A stretch of DNA of 64,000 bases from Actinomycetes bacterium (GCA_023404495.1 JAEYBE010000033.1:91444-155443), one strand, 5' to 3'; counted from the stretch's first letter, positions 1 through 9,570 are shown. The notes: generated by a model not told the origin, from the sequence alone. Numbers and translations are program-made.

Positions 1-1
1 A

Positions 2-865
2 AACACATTCAACGGTAAGTCGGTGCTGGTCACCGGAGCAGCCAGCGGCATCGGCCGCTCGATCGCGGAGCAGTGCGCAGGGCACGGCGCCTACGTCCTA
101 CTGACCGACGTGGTCGAGTCGGTCCAAGAAGTGGCCGACCAGATCGGTCGCGGCGCAGAGTCGATGATCGTCGACGTATCCGATCGCGACCAGGTCGCGG
201 CGGCAATCGATCACGTGGTCGAGCACCACGGCGCGATTGACTTCATCTTCAACAACGCGGGCGTCGCGATCTTCGGTGAAGTCGAAGAGGTCACGCTCGA
301 CGATTGGGACAAGATCATCGACGTCAACTTGAAGGGCGTCGCCTACGGCGTCAAGCTCGCCTACGACCAAATGGTCAAGCAGGGCAGCGGCCACATCATC
401 AACACCGCTTCTGCCGCCGGGCTCGTGCCGGTGCCGCTGCAGACGCACTACGTCGCGACCAAGCACGCGGTCGTCGGCATGGGCAAGACGCTTGAGCTCG
501 AGGCACCCGAGAAGGGCGTGCACCTGACCACCTTCTGCCCGGGGTTCATCGACACCGGGATGATGACCAACAACACGCTGCGCGGAACGATGGACGTGCC
601 CGAGGTGCGCAAGCTTGTGCCGGTGCCGGCGATGTCCTCGGATCGCGCGGTGAAGAACCTGCTCAAGGGCGTCGCCAAGAAGCGTCGCTTCGTGATCACG
701 CCGTTCTACGGGCGCCTTGGTTGGTGGCTTGAGCGTTACGCGCCGGGCCTCTCGCGCATGCAGCACCAGTCGTTCTACCGGCAGACGGTCAAGCGCGCCG
801 CCAAGCAGCGCGCCAAGGCCGGCGCGGTCAAGCAGACGGAAGCGCCGCCGAAGATTCCGGCGTGA
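2..865 (+). CDS. SDR family NAD(P)-dependent oxidoreductase (5' partial)
   Basis: Short-chain dehydrogenase/reductase with a Rossmann fold. The nucleotide-binding motif TGAASGIG lies at the visible N-terminus, NNAG follows near residue 80, and the catalytic Tyr-x3-Lys is seen as YVATK. A GTG at 23 could serve as a start, but the frame is open to the window edge and the upstream codons read N-T-F-N-G-K-S, the usual SDR lead-in to the VLVTG strand. The true start is therefore probably outside the window. The C-terminal extension (about residues 215-280) is basic and carries an aromatic/amphipathic stretch (FYGRLGWWLERYAPG), as in SDRs that act on lipophilic substrates near membranes. The substrate cannot be read from sequence. 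Its 3' end overlaps the convergent exonuclease gene by 38 bp. Confidence 0.88.
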   Translation, partial: NTFNGKSVLVTGAASGIGRSIAEQCAGHGAYVLLTDVVESVQEVADQIGRGAESMIVDVSDRDQVAAAIDHVVEHHGAIDFIFNNAGVAIFGEVEEVTLDDWDKIIDVNLKGVAYGVKLAYDQMVKQGSGHIINTASAAGLVPVPLQTHYVATKHAVVGMGKTLELEAPEKGVHLTTFCPGFIDTGMMTNNTLRGTMDVPEVRKLVPVPAMSSDRAVKNLLKGVAKKRRFVITPFYGRLGWWLERYAPGLSRMQHQSFYRQTVKRAAKQRAKAGAVKQTEAPPKIPA

Positions 866-1466
866 GCTCGCCCCAGGCGAGTCGCGGTCGCTCGTAGGCT
901 GCGGCCAGCGTCGTCTCCCCCAGTTGCTCTACCGCCCTGAGGGTGATCTCGCCGCAGGCGACCGCGTCCGAGAGCGCGTTGTGGTGGTCAAGCTCGATCC
1001 CCAGGTACTCGCTGAGCGTGCTGAGCTTGTGGTTCTCTGGAAGCGCGGTGATCTCCGCGACCGTCGCGTCTTCTGGCAGTGATTTCGGTCTGCGGGGCCA
1101 GGCGTTGCGCGCGAGCTGCATCGAGCACCCGTAGCGGATGCTCGGGGCGGCGAGGTTGGCACGGGTGAGCTCGCTCCTGAGCACGCCCATGTCGAAGTTG
1201 GCGTTGTGGGCGATCAGCGGATAGCAAGCCGCGTAGTGGATCAGCTCTGGCCAGATGTCCTCGAAGGTCGGCGCGTCGCGCACGTCTTCGGGGCGGATCC
1301 CGTGGATGCGGATCGCGCCGTACTCCCAGCGCCGCGGAGAGATGCGCGGATTGATCAGCGTGTAGCGCTCGTCGATCTTGGCGCCGTCCTCGAAGTGCGC
1401 GATCCCGACGGCGCAGGCAGCGCCCCAGGTTGCCGTCTCAAAATCGATCGCGACGAACGAGTCCAT
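828..1466 (-). CDS. DnaQ-like 3'-5' exonuclease (DEDDh)
   Basis: 212-residue exonuclease of the DnaQ/epsilon family. Exo I is DFETA at residues 8-12, with catalytic Asp and Glu. Exo II is AHNANFDMGVL near residue 88. Exo III is H-N-A-L-S-D near residue 160, giving the DEDDh pattern. No polymerase, helicase or BRCT domain is attached, so this is a stand-alone proofreading/repair-type nuclease rather than the alpha-associated epsilon subunit; its specific role is unknown. A TAGTTT hexamer lies 6 nt before the ATG and no Shine-Dalgarno is seen, so the mRNA is probably leaderless. Confidence 0.85.
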   Translation of the reverse strand: MDSFVAIDFETATWGAACAVGIAHFEDGAKIDERYTLINPRISPRRWEYGAIRIHGIRPEDVRDAPTFEDIWPELIHYAACYPLIAHNANFDMGVLRSELTRANLAAPSIRYGCSMQLARNAWPRRPKSLPEDATVAEITALPENHKLSTLSEYLGIELDHHNALSDAVACGEITLRAVEQLGETTLAAAYERPRLAWGELTPESSAALPSA

Positions 1467-1472
1467 GCGAGC

Positions 1473-1478
1473 AAACTA
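1473..1478 (-). promoter_or_regulatory. Putative leaderless -10 (TAGTTT) of the exonuclease gene
   Basis: TAGTTT on the minus strand, followed by 6 nt and then the ATG at 1466. The spacing would put +1 at or next to the start codon. No convincing -35 is visible. Confidence 0.5.
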
Positions 1479-1511
1479 CAGAGCGCGCACGTCGGGCCGG
1501 CCGGTGCAGCC

Positions 1512-2624
1512 TCAGTACGAGATCAAGTCGATGTGGAAGATTGGGCTGGCCAGCGAGTCGCTCGCGACGCGGATCGATCCCGAGCCGAAGCGCCCAGCGG
1601 ATCGCAGCGCCTTGACGCGAATCGAGCATCCGGTGTCAGGCAGCAGAGCAGCGCCGCAGTCGTTGCTGACGATCCTGAACGGACCGCTACCGACCGAGAT
1701 GCGGTTGACCTGCACGGACTGCGCGCTGGGATTGCGGAATCGAAGCGTTTTCACCCGCTGAGGTCCGCGCTTGCGCAAGAACCTCACCCACTCCGTCGGA
1801 GCGATCTGGCGTTGCATGAACTGCGCGACGTAGGTCGAGTAGCTCGAGACCCGTGTAAAAACGTTGAAAGGATTCGAGCGGCAGCGGCGAGCGGTGAAGC
1901 TCGTGATGCCGACGAGCAGGCCATCGTTGACCAGCGGCCCGCCACTGTCGCCGTTGCAGACGCTCTTGTCCGGATCCGACGCCTGGCCAGCGCAGATCAT
2001 CGACGCCGGAATCTGGCTCTTCCAGCTGCGGCGGCACGAATCGAGCGAGCGGATCTGGAGCTGGGCGGTGCGCATGATGTCCTCTGCGTCGCGGCGCGAT
2101 TGGCTGCGCAGACCCCAGCCGGAGATCGTGCCGAGCGCGCCCTCGGCAGGCATCCAGTCGCTCGGTGCCAGCGGGATCGTCTGCTGGGTGCTCGGTCGCG
2201 CGAGCTTGATCAGCATCAGGTCGGCCTTCAGGTTGTTGAGGCCGTAGATCCACTTTGGGTGCTGGTAGGTGCCGATGATCGGGATCACTTCGCCGTGGGT
2301 CTCGTCGGTCAGGTCGGCGCGCCCGACGACGACGAAGCGCGGGACGACGTTGTCGATCAGGGTGTCCTTGCAGTGGGCCGCCGTGAGCACCCACTGCGGC
2401 GCGATCAGCGATCCGCCACAGAGAAACGTGTCGATGTTCTGTTTGCGCAGGAGCCCGACTTGGTACGGAAATTCGCTGTCAAAGCGCTCTTGCGATACCG
2501 GCACGCCGCCGACCACGGAGGTCTGGGCCGAGTGCGCCGACGCCGACGCCGGGATCGCAAACAAAAAGAGAGCCGCGACGAAGACCGCGGCCCGAAGTTT
2601 GTGGCTCAGAAATGTTGCACGCAT
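1512..2624 (-). CDS. Secreted trypsin-like serine protease (S1) with C-terminal Ig-like domain
   Basis: 370-residue exported S1-family protease. The chosen start (ATG at 2624) gives a signal peptide ending near A-S-A-S-A-H. The frame also opens 60 bases upstream, but that stretch would read through a palindrome. The mature enzyme begins near VVGGVPV. The catalytic triad is visible as TAAHC (His), the Asp of KADLMLIKL and CNGDSGGPL (Ser). The S1 pocket region SDPDKSVCNGDSGGP has Asp six residues before Ser, suggesting trypsin-like Arg/Lys specificity. After the protease domain there is a beta-rich tail of about 80 residues (LRFRNPSAQSVQV...CSIRV) resembling the ASH/choice-of-anchor domains of secreted actinobacterial proteins. 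The protease at 6394-7869 has the same architecture. Confidence 0.9.
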   Translation of the reverse strand: MRATFLSHKLRAAVFVAALFLFAIPASASAHSAQTSVVGGVPVSQERFDSEFPYQVGLLRKQNIDTFLCGGSLIAPQWVLTAAHCKDTLIDNVVPRFVVVGRADLTDETHGEVIPIIGTYQHPKWIYGLNNLKADLMLIKLARPSTQQTIPLAPSDWMPAEGALGTISGWGLRSQSRRDAEDIMRTAQLQIRSLDSCRRSWKSQIPASMICAGQASDPDKSVCNGDSGGPLVNDGLLVGITSFTARRCRSNPFNVFTRVSSYSTYVAQFMQRQIAPTEWVRFLRKRGPQRVKTLRFRNPSAQSVQVNRISVGSGPFRIVSNDCGAALLPDTGCSIRVKALRSAGRFGSGSIRVASDSLASPIFHIDLISY

Positions 2625-2656
2625 TGGTGGCGGGAGCGTACCTGACGCAGCGACCG

Positions 2657-2698
2657 ACAAAGATGCAGCTTTGTCGTACGACAAAGCTGCATCTTTGT
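2657..2698 (-). terminator. 42-bp perfect palindrome, probable ahcY terminator
   Basis: Each half is 21 bp and the two halves are exact reverse complements, centred on CGTACG. Each half is itself a hairpin with ACAAAG/CTTTGT arms, so the transcript can fold as one long stem or as two small stem-loops. It starts 8 bp after the ahcY stop and lies before the protease gene. There is no U-tract. It could instead be an operator for the protease gene. Confidence 0.55.
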
Positions 2699-2706
2699 AG
2701 TAGTGG

Positions 2707-4155
<1,449 letters not shown>

Positions 4156-4191
4156 CTGCGAGTGGTCTCCTTCAGGAGGTTGCGTTCGTTG

Positions 4192-4590
4192 TTATTTGGT
4201 GCTGTGAATTGCGTCTAGAAGTTGTTGGTGCTTTTGCTGCTCGAACGAGAGCCAGTCGCCGGCCGGAACTTCTTCCGGCTTCTCGGCGGTCTGATCGAGC
4301 CAGTCGTTCACTGCTCTGTCGACTTCTGGCTCATCGCGCAGTCGTTGCATGAATCCAACGTCTGCGATCTCGAGCTGTTTGCCTTTGAGCAGTTCGCGCA
4401 GCGTGCGAAGCCGCTGCAGCTCGCCCGGGCCATAGAGCCGGTAGCCCCCACCGGAACGCGGTGGAACGACCAGCCCAACACTCTCGATGTAGCGCAGCAT
4501 GCGCGGCGACCAACCGGTGGTCTCGGCAGCTTCGTTGATCGTGAGGGCGTCGGACGGGACGACTGGGGTTTCGGTGGCCGGGGAAGCCAT
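4192..4590 (-). CDS. MerR family transcriptional regulator
   Basis: 132 residues. The N-terminal winged helix-turn-helix is of MerR type: LTINEAAETTGWSPRMLRYIESVGLV, then a wing with GGGYRLYGPGELQRLRTLRELL and a dimerisation coiled-coil. The C-terminal half is short, acidic and Cys-poor, with no metal-binding cysteine pattern, so a metal sensor is unlikely. It lies 36 bp upstream of ahcY on the same strand, so control of the SAM cycle is a reasonable inference but is not shown. A dyad AACCTT-N14-AAGGTT overlaps its own promoter, which suggests autoregulation. TAAGGT sits 7 nt before the ATG. Confidence 0.85.
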   Translation of the reverse strand: MASPATETPVVPSDALTINEAAETTGWSPRMLRYIESVGLVVPPRSGGGYRLYGPGELQRLRTLRELLKGKQLEIADVGFMQRLRDEPEVDRAVNDWLDQTAEKPEEVPAGDWLSFEQQKHQQLLDAIHSTK

Positions 4591-4596
4591 CGGGAG

Positions 4597-4622
4597 AACC
4601 TTACCAGAGTTGTGTGAAGGTT
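4597..4622 (-). promoter_or_regulatory. MerR-type operator/promoter dyad upstream of merR-ahcY
   Basis: Inverted arms AACCTT (4597-4602) and AAGGTT (4617-4622) are separated by 14 bp, the half-site style of MerR/CueR operators. The -10-like TAAGGT (plus-strand 4598-4603) lies inside one arm and 7 nt before the merR ATG. No -35 was clear. Confidence 0.5.
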
Positions 4623-4851
4623 ACTGCCTTGCTTCGAACCAAGCGATTCCCTCTCGCTCTACGGCAGCGAAGAACTGATCGCCTGTCCGCTCATAGTGAG
4701 CTAGTCGGCGTCGCGCATGCTCGAGGCGTTCAACGAGCTCGTCCGGGGGAATCTTGCGGCGACTCTCTGCGGCCACCATACGCTCCAAGAACTCTCCGGA
4801 TCGCATTAGCTGATCGATCTCTTCGAAAGCCGCAGACACGGAATGGCTCAT
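4621..4851 (-). CDS. Small hypothetical protein
   Basis: 76 residues, with a charged and probably helical sequence (FEEIDQLMRSGEFLERMVAAESRRKIPPDELVERLEHARRRLAHYERTGDQFF). No signal peptide or membrane segment is seen and no family is recognised. The ATG at 4851 is chosen over an in-frame ATG at 4872 because TATAGT lies exactly 7 nt before it. Its stop codon overlaps the arm of the merR operator, and it starts 8 bp after the next small gene upstream. The two-small-gene arrangement is toxin-antitoxin-like but neither protein matches a known family by eye. Confidence 0.6.
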   Translation of the reverse strand: MSHSVSAAFEEIDQLMRSGEFLERMVAAESRRKIPPDELVERLEHARRRLAHYERTGDQFFAAVEREGIAWFEARQ

Positions 4852-4858
4852 AGATCCC

Positions 4859-4864
4859 ACTATA
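4859..4864 (-). promoter_or_regulatory. Putative leaderless -10 (TATAGT)
   Basis: Minus-strand TATAGT followed by GGGATCT and the ATG at 4851. It overlaps the stop codon of the preceding small gene. Confidence 0.5.
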
Positions 4865-5141
4865 ACCCCCACTCTCCCTCGCCCACCGCGCCAATCGAGA
4901 TGCCAACTTGGAGACCGGACTTGAAGGCATTTGAGATCACCTCAGCGTTCGAGGCTAGCCATGGGGCATTCCCGACCGCTTCGCTCAAGAACGTCCTGGT
5001 GATGAGGACGACCGCGCCATCGAACCGAGGGTCGGTCTGAAGTTCGCGCAATATCGCGCGCGCTTCCCCTCTGAGTCGACCGGCGATTGCGCCTTCGCGG
5101 GCGTAGAACTCAAGCGTGGTTATCAGCCGAGTGCGATCCAT
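4860..5141 (-). CDS. Small hypothetical protein
   Basis: 93 residues with no recognised domain. The N-terminal half is helical and basic (TRLITTLEFYAREGAIAGRLRGEARAILREL). The middle has a strand-like DGAVVLITRTFL, and the C-terminus is Gly-rich (LQVGISIGAVGEGEWGL). No secretion signal. TAGGTT lies 6 nt before the ATG. It is followed 8 bp later by the 76-residue gene, so the two probably form a unit. Confidence 0.6.
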   Translation of the reverse strand: MDRTRLITTLEFYAREGAIAGRLRGEARAILRELQTDPRFDGAVVLITRTFLSEAVGNAPWLASNAEVISNAFKSGLQVGISIGAVGEGEWGL

Positions 5142-5147
5142 CGCCAG

Positions 5148-5153
5148 AACCTA
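5148..5153 (-). promoter_or_regulatory. Putative leaderless -10 (TAGGTT)
   Basis: Minus-strand TAGGTT, 6 nt before the ATG at 5141, with no Shine-Dalgarno. Confidence 0.45.
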
Positions 5154-5223
5154 TCCCGCGACGTTCGGCGCGGCCGCTTCACTCCCGAACTTTTTGCACT
5201 TCCGTAACTGAATCGTTCGCACC

Positions 5224-5239
5224 GCGTCGCAAACGACGC
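5224..5239 (-). terminator. Small hairpin downstream of nadA
   Basis: GCGTCG-CAAA-CGACGC, a 6-bp GC stem with a 4-nt loop, 5 bp after the nadA stop. There is no U-tract on the minus strand, so it is a weak candidate. Confidence 0.35.
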
Positions 5240-5244
5240 AAAAA

Positions 5245-6279
5245 TCAAGCAGTGATCGAAATCATCCGCTCGATCGGCGCCCGGGCTCGCTCGGCGATCG
5301 CGGGGTCGACCTCGACGACGAACTTGTCGTCGCGCAGCGAGTCGCGCAGGCCTTCGAGTGTGATCGCTTTCATGAACCCGCAGACCGCGCCCTCGGTCGC
5401 CGGAACGAACTCCTTGTCGGGGGCCGCGAGCTTCAACGGGTGGAAGATCCCCTCCTCGGTCGCCACGAAGAACTTCTTGGCGTTGCTCTTCTTGGCGTGC
5501 TCGATCATTCCGCCGGTCGAGAGGATGAAGGTGCGCTCAGGGTCGATGTCGCCGCAGGCGAGATACTCCATCGCGCTGGTCGAGCAGCCGCACTCCGGGT
5601 GGATCATCAACTCCGCGTCGGGATTGTCGTCGAGCATCGTCTGAAGCTCGGCCGGCCGAATGCCAGCGTGGACGTGGCACTCGCCCATCCAGACTTTCAT
5701 CGGGCGCTTGGTCATCTTCTCGACGTAGCTGCCCAGGAACATGTCCGGACCGAAGAGGATCTCCTCGCCTTCGGGAATCGCGTTGACCACGTTCACGGCG
5801 TTTGAGCTGGTCACGCAGTAGTCGGTCTCCGCCTTGACCTCAGCGGTCGTATTGACGTACATCACGACCTTCGCGCCCGGGTTCTCGGCCTTCCAGTCGC
5901 GCAACTGCTGCGCCGTGATCCCGCTGGCCAGCGAGCAACCTGCCCGCGTGTCGGGAATCAGCACGGTCTTCTCGGGGCTCAGCACCTTCGCCGTCTCGGC
6001 CATGAAGTGGACGCCGCAGAAGACGATTCGATCGGCGTCGGTCTTGGACGCTTCGATCGAGAGCCCCAGCGAATCGCCGGTGTAGTCGGCGACATCCTGC
6101 ACCTCGGGCACCTGGTAGTTGTGCGCAAGGATCACGGCGTTTTTCTCGCGCGCAAGCTCGCGCACCTCGGCCGAGAGCTCCGCAATCTGCTCTGCGCTCG
6201 GCGGCGCGGGCAGGGGCGGCGGGACGACTGGAAGCATGAATGCCTCCGCCTTCTGTGGCTGCGTGACTGTGTCGGTCAT
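5245..6279 (-). CDS. nadA: Quinolinate synthase
   Basis: Condenses iminoaspartate with dihydroxyacetone phosphate to quinolinate, the de novo NAD precursor. 344 residues, normal length. The three [4Fe-4S] ligands are visible in the family contexts: RAGCSLASG near residue 114, HPECGCSTSAMEY in the middle, and GAVCGFMKAITLEGL near the C-terminus. AHNYQVPEVQDVADYTGDSLGLS is the substrate-binding first-domain signature. nadC, the next enzyme of the pathway, is 4 kb away on the same strand; nadB is not in the window. A GGAG lies 11 nt before the ATG. Confidence 0.97.
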   Translation of the reverse strand: MTDTVTQPQKAEAFMLPVVPPPLPAPPSAEQIAELSAEVRELAREKNAVILAHNYQVPEVQDVADYTGDSLGLSIEASKTDADRIVFCGVHFMAETAKVLSPEKTVLIPDTRAGCSLASGITAQQLRDWKAENPGAKVVMYVNTTAEVKAETDYCVTSSNAVNVVNAIPEGEEILFGPDMFLGSYVEKMTKRPMKVWMGECHVHAGIRPAELQTMLDDNPDAELMIHPECGCSTSAMEYLACGDIDPERTFILSTGGMIEHAKKSNAKKFFVATEEGIFHPLKLAAPDKEFVPATEGAVCGFMKAITLEGLRDSLRDDKFVVEVDPAIAERARAPIERMISITA

Positions 6280-6393
6280 GACCGCTACGACTCCGTCGGT
6301 ATGTTCCGCCTCGAAGCCGATTCTGGATTCGCAGGACGGAATGTATTGGGTGCGAACAGTCTAGGTCAAGCGTCGACCGCTCGCGTCGCCTGT

Positions 6394-7869
6394 CTAGCGA
6401 AGCCGCGCGCTGACGGACTTCGAGTGCGCTGCCATCACGGTGTTGCCGCCAAAGTCCGCCGTCAATGTGACCCTGCGCTTGCGCTGCTTGGCCGGCAGCG
6501 TGAGACCGAAGTTCGAGCGGCAACTGACTCTCCCGCCGCGCGTGACCTTGCGTGTCGTGTTGGCCAGAACGCGCTTGCCTCCCTTTACCCGCAGATTGAT
6601 TTCTCCGCGGCAGACCGATGCCCGGGCAACGCCGACGGGCATGTCAAACGCGACACGAAAGTCGGTCCGGATTCGCTTACCGCCGTTCACACCGCGCGCG
6701 CGACGGACCTGCTCGATCGACAGCCCGGGCCGCGCCCGCGCGCCGGTTCCATGCAGCGAGAGCAGCAACTTCGGCGTGCTCAGCACGTTGGTCGAGAGCT
6801 CGATCGTCGCCGAGCGCGTACCCGCCGCCGATGGCGTGAAGGCAACCCTCACCGCGCAGCTCGAGCCGATCGCAATGCTTCCCGCTGCAACGCAATCCTC
6901 GCTCACTGTGTACGCCGAGGTGTCGCCCTTGACATCCGCCGATGTGATCCGCAACGGGCCGACGAAGTTGTTCGTGATCGTGAACTCGTTGGTCATTGAA
7001 GTGCCGAGGCGCACTGGTCCGAATGAGGCGATCGTCCCCGGAGCGATGCTGACCTCGGGGGCGCCAATCGTCGTGCGAATCCATTCGCGCAGCTTCGAGA
7101 CGCGGGCGTAGACGCCGGGGTACGGCGCCAGACCGCAACCTTCGCCCCAGCTGACGATGCCCACCTGCAACGGTCCGTCGACCGGACTGTCGTAGATCAG
7201 CGGACCGCCGCTGTCGCCCTGGCAAGCGTCGCGCGCCGGCGGCGGAGCAAAGTGGGCGGCGCAGACCATCGTGTCAGACCAGGGATCGATGCCGAAAGCA
7301 GTCGCGCACGTATCGTCGGAGGTGATCTCAACACCGGCCTCGTAAAGCTCGTTGGGGAGGTTGTGAATCCCTTCGGCGGGATCGATGTCGCCCCACCCGG
7401 CGACGCGCACGGTTGCTCCTTCGGTGGGATCCTGTGCTGCGGTTGCCAGCGCAATCAGCGGTGCCGAAGACGGACCGCTCAGGTGAAGCAACGCAACGTC
7501 GTAGCCAGCGTCGGCAGAGCCATCAAAATCCGGGTGGATCATCGCCTGATCGACCTTGATGAACTCCCCGCCGCTCAAGAGATCGTTCGTTCCGAGCAGC
7601 ACCCAGTGTTCGGCGAACGGATTGCTGTACACGCAATGCGCGGCGGTCAGCACCCACTGACGCTGGACGAGAGTGCCGCCGCAGTCCTGCGTGCCGTAAG
7701 GGTCCTCGGGGTCAGCCAGGACCGCAGCGATGAAGGGCCACGCCGTGCTGTGGTTGGCGACCGGATTACCGCCCACGACATCAGCGGTCGGCGCGGCCTG
7801 CGCGAGCTGCGCCGGACTGGCCAACACGGCACATAGCGCGACCATTGCCGCGAGCCACCACCGCGCCAT
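6394..7869 (-). CDS. Secreted trypsin-like serine protease (S1) with Ig-like (ASH/choice-of-anchor) domain
   Basis: 491-residue exported protease. The ATG at 7869 is preferred: it gives a clean signal peptide (MARWWLAAMVALCAVLASPA...AQAA) and has GGGAAG about 8 nt upstream. The mature start is VVGGNPV. The triad is LTAAHCVYS (His), AGYDVALLHL (Asp) and CQGDSGGPL (Ser), with WGEGCG in the substrate pocket. Residues about 295-400 form a Hydin/ASH-like beta domain (FGPVRLGTSMTNEFTITN...SSCAVRVAFTPSAAGTRSATIEL). A basic beta-rich C-terminus follows. It is divergent from the esterase gene at 8063. Confidence 0.92.
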   Translation of the reverse strand: MARWWLAAMVALCAVLASPAQLAQAAPTADVVGGNPVANHSTAWPFIAAVLADPEDPYGTQDCGGTLVQRQWVLTAAHCVYSNPFAEHWVLLGTNDLLSGGEFIKVDQAMIHPDFDGSADAGYDVALLHLSGPSSAPLIALATAAQDPTEGATVRVAGWGDIDPAEGIHNLPNELYEAGVEITSDDTCATAFGIDPWSDTMVCAAHFAPPPARDACQGDSGGPLIYDSPVDGPLQVGIVSWGEGCGLAPYPGVYARVSKLREWIRTTIGAPEVSIAPGTIASFGPVRLGTSMTNEFTITNNFVGPLRITSADVKGDTSAYTVSEDCVAAGSIAIGSSCAVRVAFTPSAAGTRSATIELSTNVLSTPKLLLSLHGTGARARPGLSIEQVRRARGVNGGKRIRTDFRVAFDMPVGVARASVCRGEINLRVKGGKRVLANTTRKVTRGGRVSCRSNFGLTLPAKQRKRRVTLTADFGGNTVMAAHSKSVSARLR

Positions 7870-7935
7870 GCCTCGAACTTCCCAATCCCTGGCCATCGTC
7901 CAAAGGCTATATCGCCGGCCGGGCAAATGTCGTTA

Positions 7936-7964
7936 TTGACACTACGTTCAATATCGGCTACGAT
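7936..7964 (+). promoter_or_regulatory. Near-consensus sigma-70 promoter of the esterase gene
   Basis: TTGACA (7936-7941), a 17-bp spacer, and TACGAT (7959-7964) on the plus strand. Predicted +1 is near 7971, giving a leader of about 92 nt to the ATG at 8063. This is the only promoter in the window with a perfect -35. Confidence 0.75.
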
Positions 7965-7968
7965 CCTC

Positions 7969-7983
7969 TTGACCGTCAGTCAA
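7969..7983 (+). promoter_or_regulatory. Inverted repeat at +1 of the esterase promoter (candidate operator)
   Basis: TTGAC-CGTCA-GTCAA, perfect 5-bp arms, starting at the predicted transcription start. Position and size suit a repressor site, perhaps of the TetR type. A related TTGAC-N4-GTCAA site lies in front of the mutase gene at 60251-60272. Confidence 0.45.
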
Positions 7984-8062
7984 ACTCTGCGCTGGATCGG
8001 GGGATCCAGGGCGGATATTCACCCCGGCCGGCGACGGACGGGGCAAGGGGAGATCGAAAATC

Positions 8063-9553
8063 ATGCTCACATCACGCACGTTCGGCAGAGTGCATCTGCC
8101 GATTCGCAACCTCACGATCGGTGCGATCATCGCCGCACTTCTGGCCGCACTGCTTTTGCTTGCAGGCGCCAGCGCAGCGCGCGCCGATGCACCAAGCCTG
8201 ACCTCGCGCAACGGCATCACGGTCACTGGCAACCGCTGGATCACATCACGCACCTTCGAGGTGGATGTCTCTAGCGCCTACGTCACTGCAAGTGCGGTCA
8301 ACGGGCCACATCGGATTCGCGTGACACTGCCCAGCAACTACTTCCAAGCGCCCAGCGCCCGCTATCCCGTGGTCTACCTCCTGCATGGCGGAGCCGGCGG
8401 CAACTCCGCGCAGTGGACGACCGGCGGCGGAGCGGCGGAGGCGATCACCAACGGCAAGCAGGTGATCACCGTGATGCCCGACGGGGGAAAGGTCGGATGG
8501 TTCACCAACTGGCTCGACCAGTCCAAAGGCGCGCAACGCTGGGCCGACTTCTATCTCGACCAGGTGATTCCGTTCATCGACGGAAACCTGCGCACGATCG
8601 CGACCAAACAGGGTCGTGGCATCGCAGGACTTTCAATGGGCGGCTACGGCGCGGTGCGTCTGGCACAGGATCGTCCGGATCTCTTCGGTTCGGTGGCGAG
8701 TTTCTCCGGCGCGCTAGACCTCGAAAACAGCGGCACGCAAATCGTCATCTGTGAACAGGCGGTCGAGAATGGTTATGGCTGCAACGCACCGTTTGGCAGC
8801 CAGTGGGCCACATACAACCCGGTCAAACGTGCGGCTCGCCTGAAGAATCAGAACATTCAGATTCTGCTCTACGCGGGTTCGGGCATCCACGATGCCGACG
8901 TGCTCGAGCGGACCGTCGGCTGGTCGACTGAAGTCTTCAGCCGCGCGCTGAACGCGCAGGGCATCCCGCACTTCTGGTGGATGTATGGCCGGCCGGGTCC
9001 ATCGGTTCCATTCGGCTGCGACGGCGGTCACAACTTCAGCTGCTGGAACTTCGCCTTCAACGACGCGCTGCCGCGCATGCTCGGCACGCTCTCACCGGCG
9101 ACGAACCAGCCGCCTCCACCCGCGCCGCCGGCTCCCGGAACGAACATCATCGTCAACGGTGGCTTCGAGGGCTCAATTTCACCATGGGCCTGCTCGGGTC
9201 AGTGCGGCCGCGACTCCGGCGGACTTGCGCGCTCAGGCTCGGGCAACGGCTGGGTGCGCAACACCAGCGGCTGGAACAACCTCTTCCAGACGCTTCCCGC
9301 GCAGGCAAACCGCAACTACCGCGTGACCGCCTGGATCCGCACATCGGCCAACAACACCGACGGCTACTTCGGTCTGCGCACGCCCTCAGGCCAGGTGCTC
9401 GGTGAACGCAAGTACGGAAGATTCGACAACTACACCCAGATCACGTTCGACGTGAACTCAGGTGCCAACACAGAGATTGTCGTCTTCGCCGGGCTGTGGG
9501 CGAACGGCGACACATGGGCGCAGGTCGACGACGTATCGGTCGTCGCGCTCTAG
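8063..9553 (+). CDS. Secreted esterase (esterase D/Ag85-like alpha/beta hydrolase) with C-terminal carbohydrate-binding-like module
   Basis: 496 residues. The signal peptide contains an Ala/Leu-rich core (IIAALLAALLLLAGASAARA). The catalytic domain, about residues 60-340, has the oxyanion/lid motif VVYLLHGGAGG, the nucleophile elbow GLSMGGYGA and a late His in DGGHNFSCWNFAF, as in the esterase D/antigen 85/feruloyl-esterase group. A proline-rich linker (PPPPAPPAPG) leads to a domain of about 145 residues starting NIIVNGGFEG, the typical opening of CBM4/9/22-like jelly-roll modules. A role on polysaccharide- or wall-linked esters is inferred. GGGGAG lies 10 nt before the ATG. Confidence 0.88.
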   Translation: MLTSRTFGRVHLPIRNLTIGAIIAALLAALLLLAGASAARADAPSLTSRNGITVTGNRWITSRTFEVDVSSAYVTASAVNGPHRIRVTLPSNYFQAPSARYPVVYLLHGGAGGNSAQWTTGGGAAEAITNGKQVITVMPDGGKVGWFTNWLDQSKGAQRWADFYLDQVIPFIDGNLRTIATKQGRGIAGLSMGGYGAVRLAQDRPDLFGSVASFSGALDLENSGTQIVICEQAVENGYGCNAPFGSQWATYNPVKRAARLKNQNIQILLYAGSGIHDADVLERTVGWSTEVFSRALNAQGIPHFWWMYGRPGPSVPFGCDGGHNFSCWNFAFNDALPRMLGTLSPATNQPPPPAPPAPGTNIIVNGGFEGSISPWACSGQCGRDSGGLARSGSGNGWVRNTSGWNNLFQTLPAQANRNYRVTAWIRTSANNTDGYFGLRTPSGQVLGERKYGRFDNYTQITFDVNSGANTEIVVFAGLWANGDTWAQVDDVSVVAL

Positions 9554-9570
9554 CCCAGGAAAGAGGTCAT

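Noticed and set aside
1206..2645. Long plus-strand open frame of about 480 codons
   Set aside because: Antisense to the exonuclease and the trypsin gene, Arg/Ala/Asp-rich as expected from reading high-GC codons backwards; no domain.
4156..4191. SAH riboswitch upstream of ahcY
   Set aside because: Only 36 bp separate merR and ahcY, too short, and no conserved SAH aptamer sequence is seen.
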